64,000 nt of DNA. It comes from Thiogranum sp. GTDB taxonomy: Bacteria > Pseudomonadota > Gammaproteobacteria > DSM-19610. The stretch's first letter is position 1, and every line of letters begins with the position of its first letter. The notes under the pieces are model-generated. The model did no database searches. It was not told the DNA's origin and saw only the letters and a program-made list of their open reading frames with translations. The position numbers and the translations under genes are program-made. Positions 35,979-45,398 of the stretch are shown piece by piece. The stretch spans positions 186,001 through 250,000 of the forward strand of contig JASBSS010000001.1 in assembly GCA_030148805.1 (NCBI GenBank). The letters are read 5' to 3'.

Positions 35979-36018
35979 CGCGCCACCGAGTCACCTGGCC
36001 GCGGGCGGACCGACGTGA

Positions 36019-37062
36019 TCAAGGTCCGCCCGCGTTTCCGGCCGCCTCCGAGCCACTCTCGCCATGGCCGGCACCGACCTTGCCGCGAAATACCAGATAC
36101 TGATAACCGTTGTAGATGATCATCACCGGTAACAGCATGCCGATACCCGCCAGCATGAACACCAACGTTTTTGACGACGACGCCGCTGCGACAATCGTCA
36201 GCTCGGGCGGTAGCAGGTACGGATACAGGCTGATGGCCAGGCCGGCGAAGGAGCAGACGAAAATCAGCAAGCTGTAAACAAAAGGGGCCGTTTCATAACG
36301 CCGCCGCAGCGACCGCAGCAGCAAGGCGAATGCCACCAGCGCGGTCAAGGGCAAGAACGCGATCCAGGCCATGGCCGGCCAGTTAAACCACTTGTCCGCC
36401 ACACCGGGGTGCATCAGTGGCGTGAACAGGGTGACCAGGGCACCGGCGGCAAAGGTGATCAGAGCACTCCAGCCGGCCCGGCGATAGCTACGCCGCTGGA
36501 TTTCGCCCCGGGTCTTCAAGATCAGATAGGTCGAGCCCAACAAGGCGTAACCGAACACCACCCCCACGGCCACCAGGCCGGCGAACGGACTCAGCCAATG
36601 CCAGACCGAGCCGCTGAAGCGCTCGCCCTCCATCGGCAGGCCGGCGATGACCGCGCCCAGCATGGCGCCCTGAGACAGCGCCGCGAGCAGGCTGCCGCCA
36701 CCGAACGCCAACCCCCACGGTCGTTTGTTGACGGCGTTTTCGTGGAACTCGAAGGCCACCCCGCGGAACACCAGACCCAGAATCATCAACGACGTAGGAA
36801 TGTAGAGGGCATGAAAAACCGTGGCGTAAAATAGCGGAAAGGCGCCGAACAACGCGCCCCCCAACAGCACCAGCCAGGTCTCGTTGGCGTCCCACACCGT
36901 GCCGAGGCTGGCCATCATCACACCGCGGCGGTCTTCGTCGCAGGCGAACAGCGACAGCACGCCCACCCCTAGGTCGAAACCGTCGAGCACCACATAGAAC
37001 ACCAACATCAGCCCGATCAGGACAAACCAGATATTGGCCAGGAACAGTTGCACTTCATCCAT
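36019..37062 (-). CDS. cydB: Cytochrome bd quinol oxidase subunit II
   Basis: 347 residues, eight membrane helices expected. The N-terminal pattern IWFVLIGLMLVFYVVLDGFDLGVG and GTVWDANETWLVLLGG is characteristic of CydB. It overlaps cydA by eight bases. The short length and sequence style fit the CioB (cyanide-insensitive) branch. It ends in a Gly/Glu-rich tail. Confidence 0.95.
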   Translation of the reverse strand: MDEVQLFLANIWFVLIGLMLVFYVVLDGFDLGVGVLSLFACDEDRRGVMMASLGTVWDANETWLVLLGGALFGAFPLFYATVFHALYIPTSLMILGLVFRGVAFEFHENAVNKRPWGLAFGGGSLLAALSQGAMLGAVIAGLPMEGERFSGSVWHWLSPFAGLVAVGVVFGYALLGSTYLILKTRGEIQRRSYRRAGWSALITFAAGALVTLFTPLMHPGVADKWFNWPAMAWIAFLPLTALVAFALLLRSLRRRYETAPFVYSLLIFVCSFAGLAISLYPYLLPPELTIVAAASSSKTLVFMLAGIGMLLPVMIIYNGYQYLVFRGKVGAGHGESGSEAAGNAGGP

Positions 37063-38449
37063 AAGCCGTTCCCGCGTCCTGACCGCTGTTCTCGCCCGGC
37101 AACGGCTCTTGCAGATTCGGCCCTTTGAGAATCAGGCGCCGAGCGAAGACCAGAAACACCACCGCCAGCAACCCATAGACCAGCACATAGACGGCCAGCG
37201 TGGTCGCCACACTCGCTGGCGGCAGCGCCGAGGCGCCCTCCGAGGTGCGCATCAGACCATAGATCACCCACGGTTGACGGCCGACCTCGCGCGTGATCCA
37301 ACCCATCTCGACGGCGACGTAGCCGAGCGGAAGCGCCAGGAGCCAGCTGCGCAGCAGCCAGCGTCGCCGACCGATACGCTCGGGCCGGAGATCGCCGCGC
37401 CAGAAACACCACAATGACCACCAGGCCAGCGCGATCAGCCCCACGCCGATCAGCACCATCAGCCTGAAGCTGTAGAATGTCAGCCCCACCGGCGGGCGTT
37501 CATCCACGGGAAAATCCTTCAGACCCTGCACCCGGCCGCTGCGGCTGTGGGTGATCAGCAGGCTCAGCGCGTCGGGGATCTCCAGCGCCCAGCGGTTGTC
37601 CTGGGCGGCGACATCCGGCCAGGCGAGCACCGCCCAGGGCGCGCCCTGTCCCGGCCGGTTGGTCTCCCAGTGCGCCTCGATCGCCGCCAGCTTGGCCGGC
37701 TGATGCTCGGCCAGCACGCGTCCGGCTTCGTCGCCGATCAGCAGCTGCAACGGCATCACCACCGCCGCGACGATCACCACCAGCCGGAACGACTTCAGAA
37801 AAAAAGCGCTCTCGCGCCCACGCAGAAGATACCAGGCACTGACTCCGCCGATCACCAGCAGGCTGGTCTCCAGGCAGGCGATCCACATGTGCGCCACGCT
37901 GCTCGGCATCGCCGGATTGAAAATGGCCGCGGCGTAGCTCTGGACGATGAACTCGCCATCGCGCTCGAGCACACCGGCCGGTGTCTGCATCCAGGCATTG
38001 GCCACCATGATCCACACCGCCGAGAGCGAGGCCCCCAGCGCCACCATGCAGGTGGCGAGAAAATGCACGGCGCGCGGAACCTTGTGCCAGCCGAACACGG
38101 CGATGCCGAGGAACCCCGCCTCCAGCATGAAGGCCATGGCGGCCTCGAAACCGAGAATGTTGCCAAAGAAATCGCCCGTGGCGGTGGCAAACGGCGCCCA
38201 GTTCATGCCGAAGGCGAATTCCAGCGGGATCCCGCTGACGACACCCACGCCGAAATTCAACAGCAGCAATTTCCACCAGAAGCGGGCATGACGATAGTAA
38301 TCGTGATCGCCGGTCTTGATCCACAGCGCCTCGAGCAATACCAGAAACAGACTCAGACCGATGGTCAACACCGGCCAGAGGATATGGAACATCGCGGTGA
38401 AGGCGAACTGCAAACGCGAGAGAAATACCGTATCCGAGAGCCATTCCAT
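37055..38449 (-). CDS. cydA: Cytochrome bd quinol oxidase subunit I (CioA-like)
   Basis: 464 residues. LSRLQFAFTAMFHILWPVLTIGLS contains the distal haem ligand region, and GWHKVPRAVHFLATCMVALG plus VANAWMQTPAGV are invariant in the family. The Q-loop between helices 6 and 7 is short, which places it with CioA-type oxidases, often insensitive to cyanide. With CydB it reduces oxygen to water without proton pumping, allowing respiration at low oxygen or in the presence of sulfide. No CydX-like peptide was found. Confidence 0.95.
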   Translation of the reverse strand: MEWLSDTVFLSRLQFAFTAMFHILWPVLTIGLSLFLVLLEALWIKTGDHDYYRHARFWWKLLLLNFGVGVVSGIPLEFAFGMNWAPFATATGDFFGNILGFEAAMAFMLEAGFLGIAVFGWHKVPRAVHFLATCMVALGASLSAVWIMVANAWMQTPAGVLERDGEFIVQSYAAAIFNPAMPSSVAHMWIACLETSLLVIGGVSAWYLLRGRESAFFLKSFRLVVIVAAVVMPLQLLIGDEAGRVLAEHQPAKLAAIEAHWETNRPGQGAPWAVLAWPDVAAQDNRWALEIPDALSLLITHSRSGRVQGLKDFPVDERPPVGLTFYSFRLMVLIGVGLIALAWWSLWCFWRGDLRPERIGRRRWLLRSWLLALPLGYVAVEMGWITREVGRQPWVIYGLMRTSEGASALPPASVATTLAVYVLVYGLLAVVFLVFARRLILKGPNLQEPLPGENSGQDAGTAYG

Positions 38450-38464
38450 CCGCCCACTCTCCTT

Positions 38465-39874
38465 TTACAACTGAAAGGCCACCACCAGCGCGAGGCCTTC
38501 GAGGGTTTCGCGCACCACCCCGGAGGTCGCGGGCTGCCAACGTTGCGCGCGCTGACGGATGGTGTCGATCCAGACCGTCAGCGCCAAGATGTCCTGGGCA
38601 TCGTAGAACAGGCTCATCTGCTCGAAATTCAGATACAGACTGCGCAGATCGAAATTCGCCGAGCCGGCAAGCGCGTAACATTGATCGATCACCAGCGCCT
38701 TGGCGTGCAGCATCTCCTCGGGCAGGCACCAGATGCGCACCCCCGCCTCGTTCAACTGACGCAGAAAACGGGTGCGGGCGATATCGGCGATACGATGATT
38801 CGAACGTTTCGGCAACAGGATATCGACGGAAGTTCCGGCCCGCGCGGCCACGCACAACAGCGTCTGCAGCACCTCGTCGGGAACGAAATAAGGCGTGACC
38901 AGCACAATCCGGTTTTCCGCCTGGGTGATCAGCAAGGCCAGCGTGTCGCGCAGCACGTCTTCGGCCATATCCGGCCCCGAGGGCACCAGTTGGGTCAGAC
39001 GCCCGCCGGTCTGCTCGGCGAGTTTTTCCCGGGGCCGGACCGGCGAGCGCAGCGGCTCGCGACAGGCGAAGGCCCAGTCGGCGTTGAACAGCGCGGCGTA
39101 ATCGGCCACCGCCGAACCCTCCAGATCGAAACTCAGATCGATCCAGCGGGTGGACTTCTCGGGCAGCAGATATTCCTCCGCGATGTTGCGCCCGCCGGTC
39201 CATACCCGCTCCTGATCGACAATCACCAGTTTTCGGTGGTTACGCAGATTGGTACGACCGCGTAACGGCACGTGCAGCACCGGGACGAACCTGGCGACCT
39301 CGGCGCCTGCCCGTATCAATGGCCGCAACGATCGGTTCTTCAACGGAAACGAGCCGACCCCATCGAGCAACAGCCGCACCCGTACCCCGGCCTCGGCCTT
39401 GCGTTCCAGCAGTGCGAGAACCTTGTTGCCGACCGCGTCCGCGGCAAGTATGAAAATGCTGATATCGATGCTCGCGCGCGCCGCGTCCAACATGGCGAAT
39501 AGCGTTTGGCAGGCGTCCTCCGAGTCCTTATGGAACCGGATGTCCGCGGCATAACGTGACGGGGGCACCTCCAGGGTATGCAACAGACGCTGGAATGGTG
39601 TCGGCAGCTCCTGGTCGTGTTGCGCCCGGTTGCTGAACAGCCGTTGTTTACGCCGGGTGAGATCGGTCAGTTTGCGCGTGCCGAAAAAGAGATACAGGGG
39701 CACGGCGACGTAGGGCAACAACAACATAAACAGCAGCCAGGCCGCGGAGGCCGCGGGATTGCGCCTTTGGCGCAGCATCCCGGACAACAGCAACAACATG
39801 ATCAGGGCACCGAAGATCAGGGCCAGGTGTTCGGCGAGCAGCCAGCGTAACAGGTCATCCCAGCTTTCGCTCAA
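38465..39874 (-). CDS. cls: Cardiolipin synthase (phospholipase D family)
   Basis: 469 residues starting at TTG (39874); an AGGAGG element seven to eight bases upstream fixes this start over an in-frame GTG at 39985. Two membrane helices (LALIFGALIMLLLL and ASAAWLLFMLLLPYVAV), then two HKD motifs: RNHRKLVIVDQERVWTGGRN and LHAKALVIDQCYALAGSANFD. The arrangement is that of ClsA-type synthases joining two phosphatidylglycerols. It lies 15 bases upstream of cydA, so cls-cydAB are probably one transcript. Confidence 0.93.
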   Translation of the reverse strand: MSESWDDLLRWLLAEHLALIFGALIMLLLLSGMLRQRRNPAASAAWLLFMLLLPYVAVPLYLFFGTRKLTDLTRRKQRLFSNRAQHDQELPTPFQRLLHTLEVPPSRYAADIRFHKDSEDACQTLFAMLDAARASIDISIFILAADAVGNKVLALLERKAEAGVRVRLLLDGVGSFPLKNRSLRPLIRAGAEVARFVPVLHVPLRGRTNLRNHRKLVIVDQERVWTGGRNIAEEYLLPEKSTRWIDLSFDLEGSAVADYAALFNADWAFACREPLRSPVRPREKLAEQTGGRLTQLVPSGPDMAEDVLRDTLALLITQAENRIVLVTPYFVPDEVLQTLLCVAARAGTSVDILLPKRSNHRIADIARTRFLRQLNEAGVRIWCLPEEMLHAKALVIDQCYALAGSANFDLRSLYLNFEQMSLFYDAQDILALTVWIDTIRQRAQRWQPATSGVVRETLEGLALVVAFQL

Positions 39875-40160
39875 ATCCGCTTCCTCCTGCCCGGGTTGTT
39901 CCGTCGCCACGCGCGCAGCCGTGCCCAGCGCCGCAACGCGCGGTTTTGTTGTTAAGAAGGCGTCAAGTGGAAAACACCCTACCACCTCCGCGTAAGCACC
40001 TCATTATCCAAAGATGCACCCGGTGTGACGTGGCGAACGCCGGGGTAGCCGTCATTGCGCCAGCCAACGGGCCAAGGAGGGCTGGCACTCAGCGCGTAGG
40101 GATCAGCCTACATCCGAGCGGATGGAATCAGGAGGAGACCCGGTGCACGAACAAGAAAAA

Positions 40161-40189
40161 GGCGTATCTCCCAGGCTGGGAGATACGCC
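40161..40189 (-). terminator. Rho-independent terminator of the PQQ-propeller operon
   Basis: Perfect 13-bp stem (GGCGTATCTCCCA with its complement) and a 3-base loop, followed on the minus strand by TTTTTCTTG. It lies about 45 bases after the stop of the propeller gene. A second GC-rich dyad at 40197-40222 sits between. It would end transcription from the cluster beginning at 47057 or from the propeller gene alone. Confidence 0.85.
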
Positions 40190-40231
40190 TCGAAAGGCCG
40201 GACGTCCGCGGGCGGATGTCCGGTTTAGCGC

Positions 40232-43200
40232 TTAATTGCCGATCAACTCAGCCAGTGGCATGGCCAGCACCCATCCCCAGGAGTTGCCGATATAGACCGT
40301 CTCCCCGGCGACAGTGGGGTGGTTGTAGACGAACGCGCCGCCCACGTGGCGGGTGTTCAGCAACGTGCCGTCGGCGGCATCCAGTGTCAGCAGGTTTTCA
40401 CCGACAGGCTGGATGAGCTTGCCGTCCACCACCACGCCCGGGCCCCAACTGAACTTGCCCTGCGCCGTCGCGGTCACCGTCTCCCACAGCGGCGCGCCGC
40501 TGGTGAGCTCCAGCGCGGCGACGCTCTGCTTGAGCGGGTTGTTGAAATACACCCGCTCGGCATCGAGCATCGGCGTGATCCCCGCGAAGCCGCTAGGGAT
40601 GACACCGGTGGCCAGATAGCGGGTCCAGACAATCTCACCGCTGCTCGCATCCAGGGCATAAGCCAGTACGTTGGCGCTGTCGGCACTGGTATCGGCACCT
40701 GTCAGCACAGTCCCCACGACCAGGCCTTGATCCTGACTGACCGCCGGTGAGACCGCCGCGAAGCCGGTGCTGTAGGTCGTCTCACCGGTGCTCGCCAGAT
40801 CCTGGGTCCAGACCGTCGCCGCGGTATCCAGGTCGATCGCCAGCATCCGGTTAGGCATGGCCAGACCCACCACCATCAGATCGGAACCGGTGGCGGTGCG
40901 GTAGATATTGGCGGAGGAAATGGCGTTGAAGCCCGGCAGGGTCACCACCGGCTGGCCCTCGGCGTTCATGAACGGCGCGACCGGAGCGCCGGTCTCGGCA
41001 TTCACCGCCCAGACCTTGCCCTGGCCGTTGACCCAATAGAGATTGCCGTTGCGATACAGCGGCGTCATGGCGCTGGTGCCGGTGCCGGTATAGACCGTCC
41101 ATTTTTCCACGCCGCTGTCACGGTCGTAGGCGCGCAACAAGGCCCAGTTGTCGCCGATCGAGGTGGCCGGCGATTTCTGTTTGAACTGACCGGTCTTGCC
41201 GAGATTCAGCCAGGGATCGCCGGAGGCCACGATCACCGCCTTCGGAGTCACCAGTGGCTGACCGAAGTTGGCGTTCTGGGAGCGCACGCGCCACAGCAGT
41301 TTACCGGTAGTGGCGTTGATCGCGTCCACGCTGTAGCGGCCGCTGCCCGCGTACACCACGCCCGCCGCGGGCGAGACGCCGCTGCTGGCGCCATAGGCGA
41401 CCTGCATCATCTGGGTGGCGACTTCCTTGCCATACAGGGCTTCGTCCTTGGCCTTCGCCGTCAGCGGCGCGGCGTCCTTCAGCGGCGCCTGCCAGGAGAC
41501 CCCGCTCGGACCGTTGCTGCTGACGCTGTTGTGCGAGGGACCGCCGGCGTAAGCCAGTACGCTGTTGTCGAACAGCGCCGCGTCTTTGGACTTAGGCTTG
41601 GCGCTGGCATCGTAGTACACCGGCTGCGCGGGGGGCGCGACCTCGACCGGAACGATGCCCGCGTCACCCTCGATACCTGAGTTGGTGGTGATGAAGTCCA
41701 CCGGCACGCCGAACACCCAACCCGAGATGGAACTCATCACCGCCAGGTTGCCGATGATCACCGGCTGGTTGACGCCCCAGATGCCGAAAAACCCGGGGTT
41801 CTGGAAGCGGTTGAGGCGCACGCCGGTGGCGGGATCGAGGGTGTGCACGAAACGACCCTCGACGACGATCAGCTTGCCCTGGTGCAGCACCGACGCGGCG
41901 CGCGGACGGTGGGTGGCATCGGCCGGTTCCTCCGGGGAGGACAGATCGCTGGTCCAGAGGTGTTCGCCCGTGGCCGCCTTGTAGGCCTGGTAGGTCCCGT
42001 TGAGCGTGTTTCCGGTGTAGACCACCCCATCTTTCACCATGGGGATGCTGCCCTTGTAGCCGGGCGGACTGTCGCCCTCGCCCATCAGCTGGCTCCATAC
42101 CGGCTGACCGCTGGCGACGTCGATGGCGATCAGGTTGAGATCGTAGACCGGCGCCGATCCGGTACCGGTATTGCTGAACACGGTGGTGAAGGCCAGACCC
42201 AGCTCGGGATCGATGGCCATGGACGTATCGCCCGGCGCGTTGGCCGTGGCGCCCGGCGGGGTATAACTCCAGGCCAGCGACGGCGCACTGGCATCGGTCA
42301 CGTCGACCGCGAAAATACGCCCGGGGCGGATGGTGCCATAGACCAGCAGCGTGCGACCGTCGGCGGTTTTCATCCAGTTGGCCGCCGCCAGGCCGCTGTA
42401 GCCGTTGGTCGGGTTGCTGAAACTGCCAAGCTCGGCGCCCGTGGCGGCATCCAGGACGGCGGTCTTGGCGCTGTTGGTGGTGACGTACAACTTGCCGTCG
42501 AGGAAAACCGGCGTGGGGCGCTCGGAACCCTGCGTCGCGTAGCGCCACAGTGGCTTGCCCGTCAACGCGTCGAATACCTGCAGGCCGGCGAAGTTGGCGC
42601 CGCGATAGTGTGGTTTACCGTTAGCGAAATCGATGGCGTTCTGCACCGTGAAGGCGGCATCGCCGACCGGCACGAAGACCATCAGTTTGCCGTTGACCTT
42701 CTGTACCAGCGCCTGTCCCATGCCGGCGGAACTGGTCACTTCCTGGTGCCAGATCGCGCGACCAGTGGCGGTGTCGATCGCCCAGATTTCGCGCCGGCCG
42801 TTCTGCACGAACGTAATGCCCTGAACCACGGAGACACCGACGACGTTGCCCAGATACTGCGAGGTCGCCGAACCCCAGGCTTCGCCATTGTTGCCGACCG
42901 AGGGCAGCGCCCGCTTCAGATCCTGGAAGTCCAGGCCGGTCAGGGGCGCGGCCCAGAAGGTGCCGTCGGTGAGATAAGCCGGGGCATTGCCGGGCACCTC
43001 GAACACCGGGTCGTGACGCTGGTCGTAACCCAGCTGGGACCACGACGGTGGGAAATACTGACGTTGCGATTTGTACGCCGTCGCCCCGCCGGTGACCACC
43101 GGTGGGACGCTGGTGTAGCCTTCGCAGTGGAACATGGCCGGGGTGCCGACGGTATTCGGGTTGCAAGACGCGGACGAGGCCGCGTGGCTGTTTTGCAAAG

Positions 43201-43258
43201 CGAGAAACGTCGCACTCAAGGCGAACGGCGCCACCAAGGCTTTTGCTAATGCTTTCAT
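40232..43258 (-). CDS. Giant exported PQQ-type beta-propeller protein
   Basis: 1008 residues with a signal peptide (about 1-26). More than a dozen tryptophan-docking style repeats are visible across the length, such as AIDTATGRAIWHQEV, VFDALTGKPLWRYA, QAYKAATGEHLWTSDL, DAINATTGKLLWRVRS, YALDASSGEIVWTRYL and ALELTSGAPLWETV, consistent with two tandem propellers. There is no CxxCH haem site. Cys32 and Cys45 near the mature N-terminus may pair. PQQ-dependent dehydrogenases are near 600 residues with one propeller, so this is an unusual relative and cofactor binding is unproven. Last gene of the cluster under the 47286 operator, though a 230-base gap may hold its own promoter. Confidence 0.85.
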   Translation of the reverse strand: MKALAKALVAPFALSATFLALQNSHAASSASCNPNTVGTPAMFHCEGYTSVPPVVTGGATAYKSQRQYFPPSWSQLGYDQRHDPVFEVPGNAPAYLTDGTFWAAPLTGLDFQDLKRALPSVGNNGEAWGSATSQYLGNVVGVSVVQGITFVQNGRREIWAIDTATGRAIWHQEVTSSAGMGQALVQKVNGKLMVFVPVGDAAFTVQNAIDFANGKPHYRGANFAGLQVFDALTGKPLWRYATQGSERPTPVFLDGKLYVTTNSAKTAVLDAATGAELGSFSNPTNGYSGLAAANWMKTADGRTLLVYGTIRPGRIFAVDVTDASAPSLAWSYTPPGATANAPGDTSMAIDPELGLAFTTVFSNTGTGSAPVYDLNLIAIDVASGQPVWSQLMGEGDSPPGYKGSIPMVKDGVVYTGNTLNGTYQAYKAATGEHLWTSDLSSPEEPADATHRPRAASVLHQGKLIVVEGRFVHTLDPATGVRLNRFQNPGFFGIWGVNQPVIIGNLAVMSSISGWVFGVPVDFITTNSGIEGDAGIVPVEVAPPAQPVYYDASAKPKSKDAALFDNSVLAYAGGPSHNSVSSNGPSGVSWQAPLKDAAPLTAKAKDEALYGKEVATQMMQVAYGASSGVSPAAGVVYAGSGRYSVDAINATTGKLLWRVRSQNANFGQPLVTPKAVIVASGDPWLNLGKTGQFKQKSPATSIGDNWALLRAYDRDSGVEKWTVYTGTGTSAMTPLYRNGNLYWVNGQGKVWAVNAETGAPVAPFMNAEGQPVVTLPGFNAISSANIYRTATGSDLMVVGLAMPNRMLAIDLDTAATVWTQDLASTGETTYSTGFAAVSPAVSQDQGLVVGTVLTGADTSADSANVLAYALDASSGEIVWTRYLATGVIPSGFAGITPMLDAERVYFNNPLKQSVAALELTSGAPLWETVTATAQGKFSWGPGVVVDGKLIQPVGENLLTLDAADGTLLNTRHVGGAFVYNHPTVAGETVYIGNSWGWVLAMPLAELIGN

Positions 43259-43489
43259 TTACTGACTCCTTGTCGACGACGATGGGGTCGTCGAACTGTT
43301 GGTATTGCTATGGTCAACTTGCGATCCCGCCGGTCTGCCATCCAGACTGCGCGGACCCTTTGGGGAGCTGCACCGCTCCCGTTTCGCTACCTCCCTGTAA
43401 GCCCCTGCGACACCCTGCACCGCGACTGCTGGCGGGCCGGCGTCTCCCTGGCGATCCAATCCGCTGTGCCGCGCAAGCGGCAGGCGGCT

Positions 43490-44206
43490 TCAGTCGTACA
43501 TATTGAGCTCCCAGACTTTGTGTCGCGCCCGTAGCTCCTTGGCGACAAACTCGATCTGCGGACCATTGGCACGCAAGCCGGAAACCGACCGGCCGTCGCG
43601 CGTCAGACGGAAATCGACGGCATACAGGCGCAGCGGCACCTGGCCTTGCTTACGCAGCACCCAGTAGCGCACCCAATGGATGCCGTTCGAGTCTTCGAAG
43701 CGCGCGTCGTAGTTTCCAAAGGTCGAGATCAGCCACCGCAGCGGCTGCGGCTTGCGCCAGTCGGCGTCGACGCTGACGACCAGGTGTGACTGATACGGGT
43801 CACTGGGTATGTCATAAGTGGTTTTCTGGGGCTTGCGCCGCACGGTCACCTGGCCGACGCCGCCCTTGGCGTGCAGGATCAGACGGCTGAAGGCGGACAA
43901 ACGCGTTGCCGCGTACGAGGCCGGCGGCTGGCGCTGATCACCGGCCCCGGGCGTATAGATAAGCACCCAATCGCCAGTGGCCCAGTCAGAACCACCGCTG
44001 CCCGCGCCACCGACCTGCAACGCCGTCGGCTCGCCGTAGGTCGTCACCACCTGCTGGGCGCGCTGCTCCAACATATCCAGGCCGGGAAAACTCCGCATTT
44101 GCTCGAGTTCCATGGCCGTAAGAAAAGGCGGGAACGAGGCCAGCAACCACACCAGCGCCGTGGCGTGCAGCCGGCCTGGTCTGCGCTTTACGCGGCGCCA
44201 GCGCAT
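43490..44206 (-). CDS. Exported protein of unknown function
   Basis: 238 residues. The start ATG overlaps the stop of the HupE-like gene (TGATG). A hydrophobic stretch (LHATALVWLLASFPPFLTA) serves as signal peptide. The mature part has LDMLEQRAQQVVTTYGEPTA, a YAATRLSAFSRLILHAKGG segment, and DWRKPQPLRWLISTFG followed by a Trp/Tyr-rich region. No Cys in the mature part and no family recognised. Tight coupling with the HupE-like gene suggests a joint function. Confidence 0.7.
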   Translation of the reverse strand: MRWRRVKRRPGRLHATALVWLLASFPPFLTAMELEQMRSFPGLDMLEQRAQQVVTTYGEPTALQVGGAGSGGSDWATGDWVLIYTPGAGDQRQPPASYAATRLSAFSRLILHAKGGVGQVTVRRKPQKTTYDIPSDPYQSHLVVSVDADWRKPQPLRWLISTFGNYDARFEDSNGIHWVRYWVLRKQGQVPLRLYAVDFRLTRDGRSVSGLRANGPQIEFVAKELRARHKVWELNMYD

Positions 44207-45300
44207 CAGACAGCGTCCCGCACGACGCCGAACACCGCCTGCATCGGCACCCGTTCGAGCAACCACACAAGACCGGCGACACCGGTGGCGATCGAACCGT
44301 AGCGGATCAGCCGCGGCTGCCAGGAACGCTCGCGCCACAGCAACAAAAGCGCTACCAGGGGAACCACGATCAGCAACTGCCCCAGCTCGATGCCCAGATT
44401 GAAGGCCAGCAAGGCACTGAGCAATGCGCCCTTGCTGAAGGTGATCTCCTGCAGGACGCCCACGAAGCCCAGGCCGTGGATCAAACCGAAACCGAAGATC
44501 AGCAGCCAGCGCAGGCGGTGGCGACGCAGCCAGAGATTCTCAATGGCGACATAGACGATGGTCAGCGCGATCAGCGGTTCCACGATCGCCGCGGGCAGGG
44601 AAACCACGCCAAAGAACCCCAGGCCGAGCGTGATACTGTGGGCCAGGGTGAAGGCGGTGACCACCTTGACGGCCTCGCGGATACCCACGGTGCCGAGAAT
44701 CACCGCCACGATGAACAGAACATGGTCGTAGCCGGTCAATATGTGTTCCACGCCCAGCGCGAGAAAACGCTTGATGCGCGAGAGCAACAAGGGCGCTTCG
44801 GCGGAGGAAAGATCGATCTGCGCGCTACGGTGCTTTAGGTCCAGAACCGCCTCGCCCAGCACCTGCTTGAGGTCATCCGCAGGCACGACCCGCACGGTCT
44901 GCACGTGTTTGTCGTCGAGATCCAGCAGGCTCTCGCTGGCAATCGCCAGGCTGGAAACGGGGCCCGCGCACTGATAGCGCAGGTGTACGATCTGGTTGCC
45001 GGATTTCAGCGTTGAAAAGGGCGACATCGCCGCCAAAGAACAGCCCTGCCCCTCATTGCTCAGCAACAAGGTGCGGCGGAAATAATCCTGGTAATACGCG
45101 GTTTCCGTGGTCGCGAACATCAAGCGGTTCAACGCCTGCGGAACCGTCAGGTAATAATTGACCGTCTTGCCGTCCACCACCGCCAGCGCATGACTGACAG
45201 TGCCGATGGATTCGTGCGCCTGCACCGCGGGCACTGCGAGCAACAAAACGAACAGCGATGCCGCACGGTAGCGCAATAGCTTGTAAAGTCGGTTGATCAT
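44206..45300 (-). CDS. HupE/UreJ-family membrane protein with N-terminal periplasmic domain
   Basis: 364 residues from the ATG at 45300. A signal-peptide-like helix is followed by a periplasmic domain (about 28-180; HESIGTVSHALAVVDGKTVN at its start). The C-terminal half is the HupE/UreJ_2 membrane domain with GVEHILTGYDHVLFIVAVIL, TLAHSITLGLGFF, EPLIALTIVYVAIENL and FGLIHGLGFVGVLQE. Conserved His and Asp in helix 1 are thought to bind divalent metal in HupE relatives linked to hydrogenase or urease. Here the neighbour is a metal-dependent phosphoesterase-fold protein, so metal delivery is an attractive but untested role. Confidence 0.88.
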   Translation of the reverse strand: MINRLYKLLRYRAASLFVLLLAVPAVQAHESIGTVSHALAVVDGKTVNYYLTVPQALNRLMFATTETAYYQDYFRRTLLLSNEGQGCSLAAMSPFSTLKSGNQIVHLRYQCAGPVSSLAIASESLLDLDDKHVQTVRVVPADDLKQVLGEAVLDLKHRSAQIDLSSAEAPLLLSRIKRFLALGVEHILTGYDHVLFIVAVILGTVGIREAVKVVTAFTLAHSITLGLGFFGVVSLPAAIVEPLIALTIVYVAIENLWLRRHRLRWLLIFGFGLIHGLGFVGVLQEITFSKGALLSALLAFNLGIELGQLLIVVPLVALLLLWRERSWQPRLIRYGSIATGVAGLVWLLERVPMQAVFGVVRDAV

Positions 45301-45327
45301 GACACTCACCACAAGACCTTGAAGGAA

Positions 45328-45362
45328 GGCACCCCGCGGCTCGGCAAGAGCCACGGGGTGCC
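45328..45362. terminator. Strong intercistronic hairpin
   Basis: A 15-base arm (GGCACCCCGCGGCTC) pairs with GAGCCACGGGGTGCC with one mismatch around a 5-base loop, in the 98-base gap between the first phosphoesterase gene and the HupE-like gene. No T-tract follows on the minus strand. It may lower read-through or protect the upstream message rather than terminate fully. Confidence 0.55.
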
Positions 45363-45398
45363 GGCTGGTGCCGCCTCGGCGGCGATCCGGCGCTTCCT

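Noticed and set aside
35867-36103. Possible small gene after the CHRD-like protein
   Set aside because: Only its middle matches the neighbour; the start lies inside the intact gene in another frame and the end is unrelated, so it is treated as a relic.
37500-39265. Long open frames on both strands across cydA and cls
   Set aside because: They overlap two well-identified genes in other frames, are rich in Arg, His, Gln or Pro, and show no family motif; long antisense frames are expected in GC-rich coding DNA.
41843-43249. Plus-strand open frame of over 460 codons opposite the propeller gene
   Set aside because: It is antisense to a clear signal-peptide protein with repeated W-motifs, and its composition is typical of a shadow frame.
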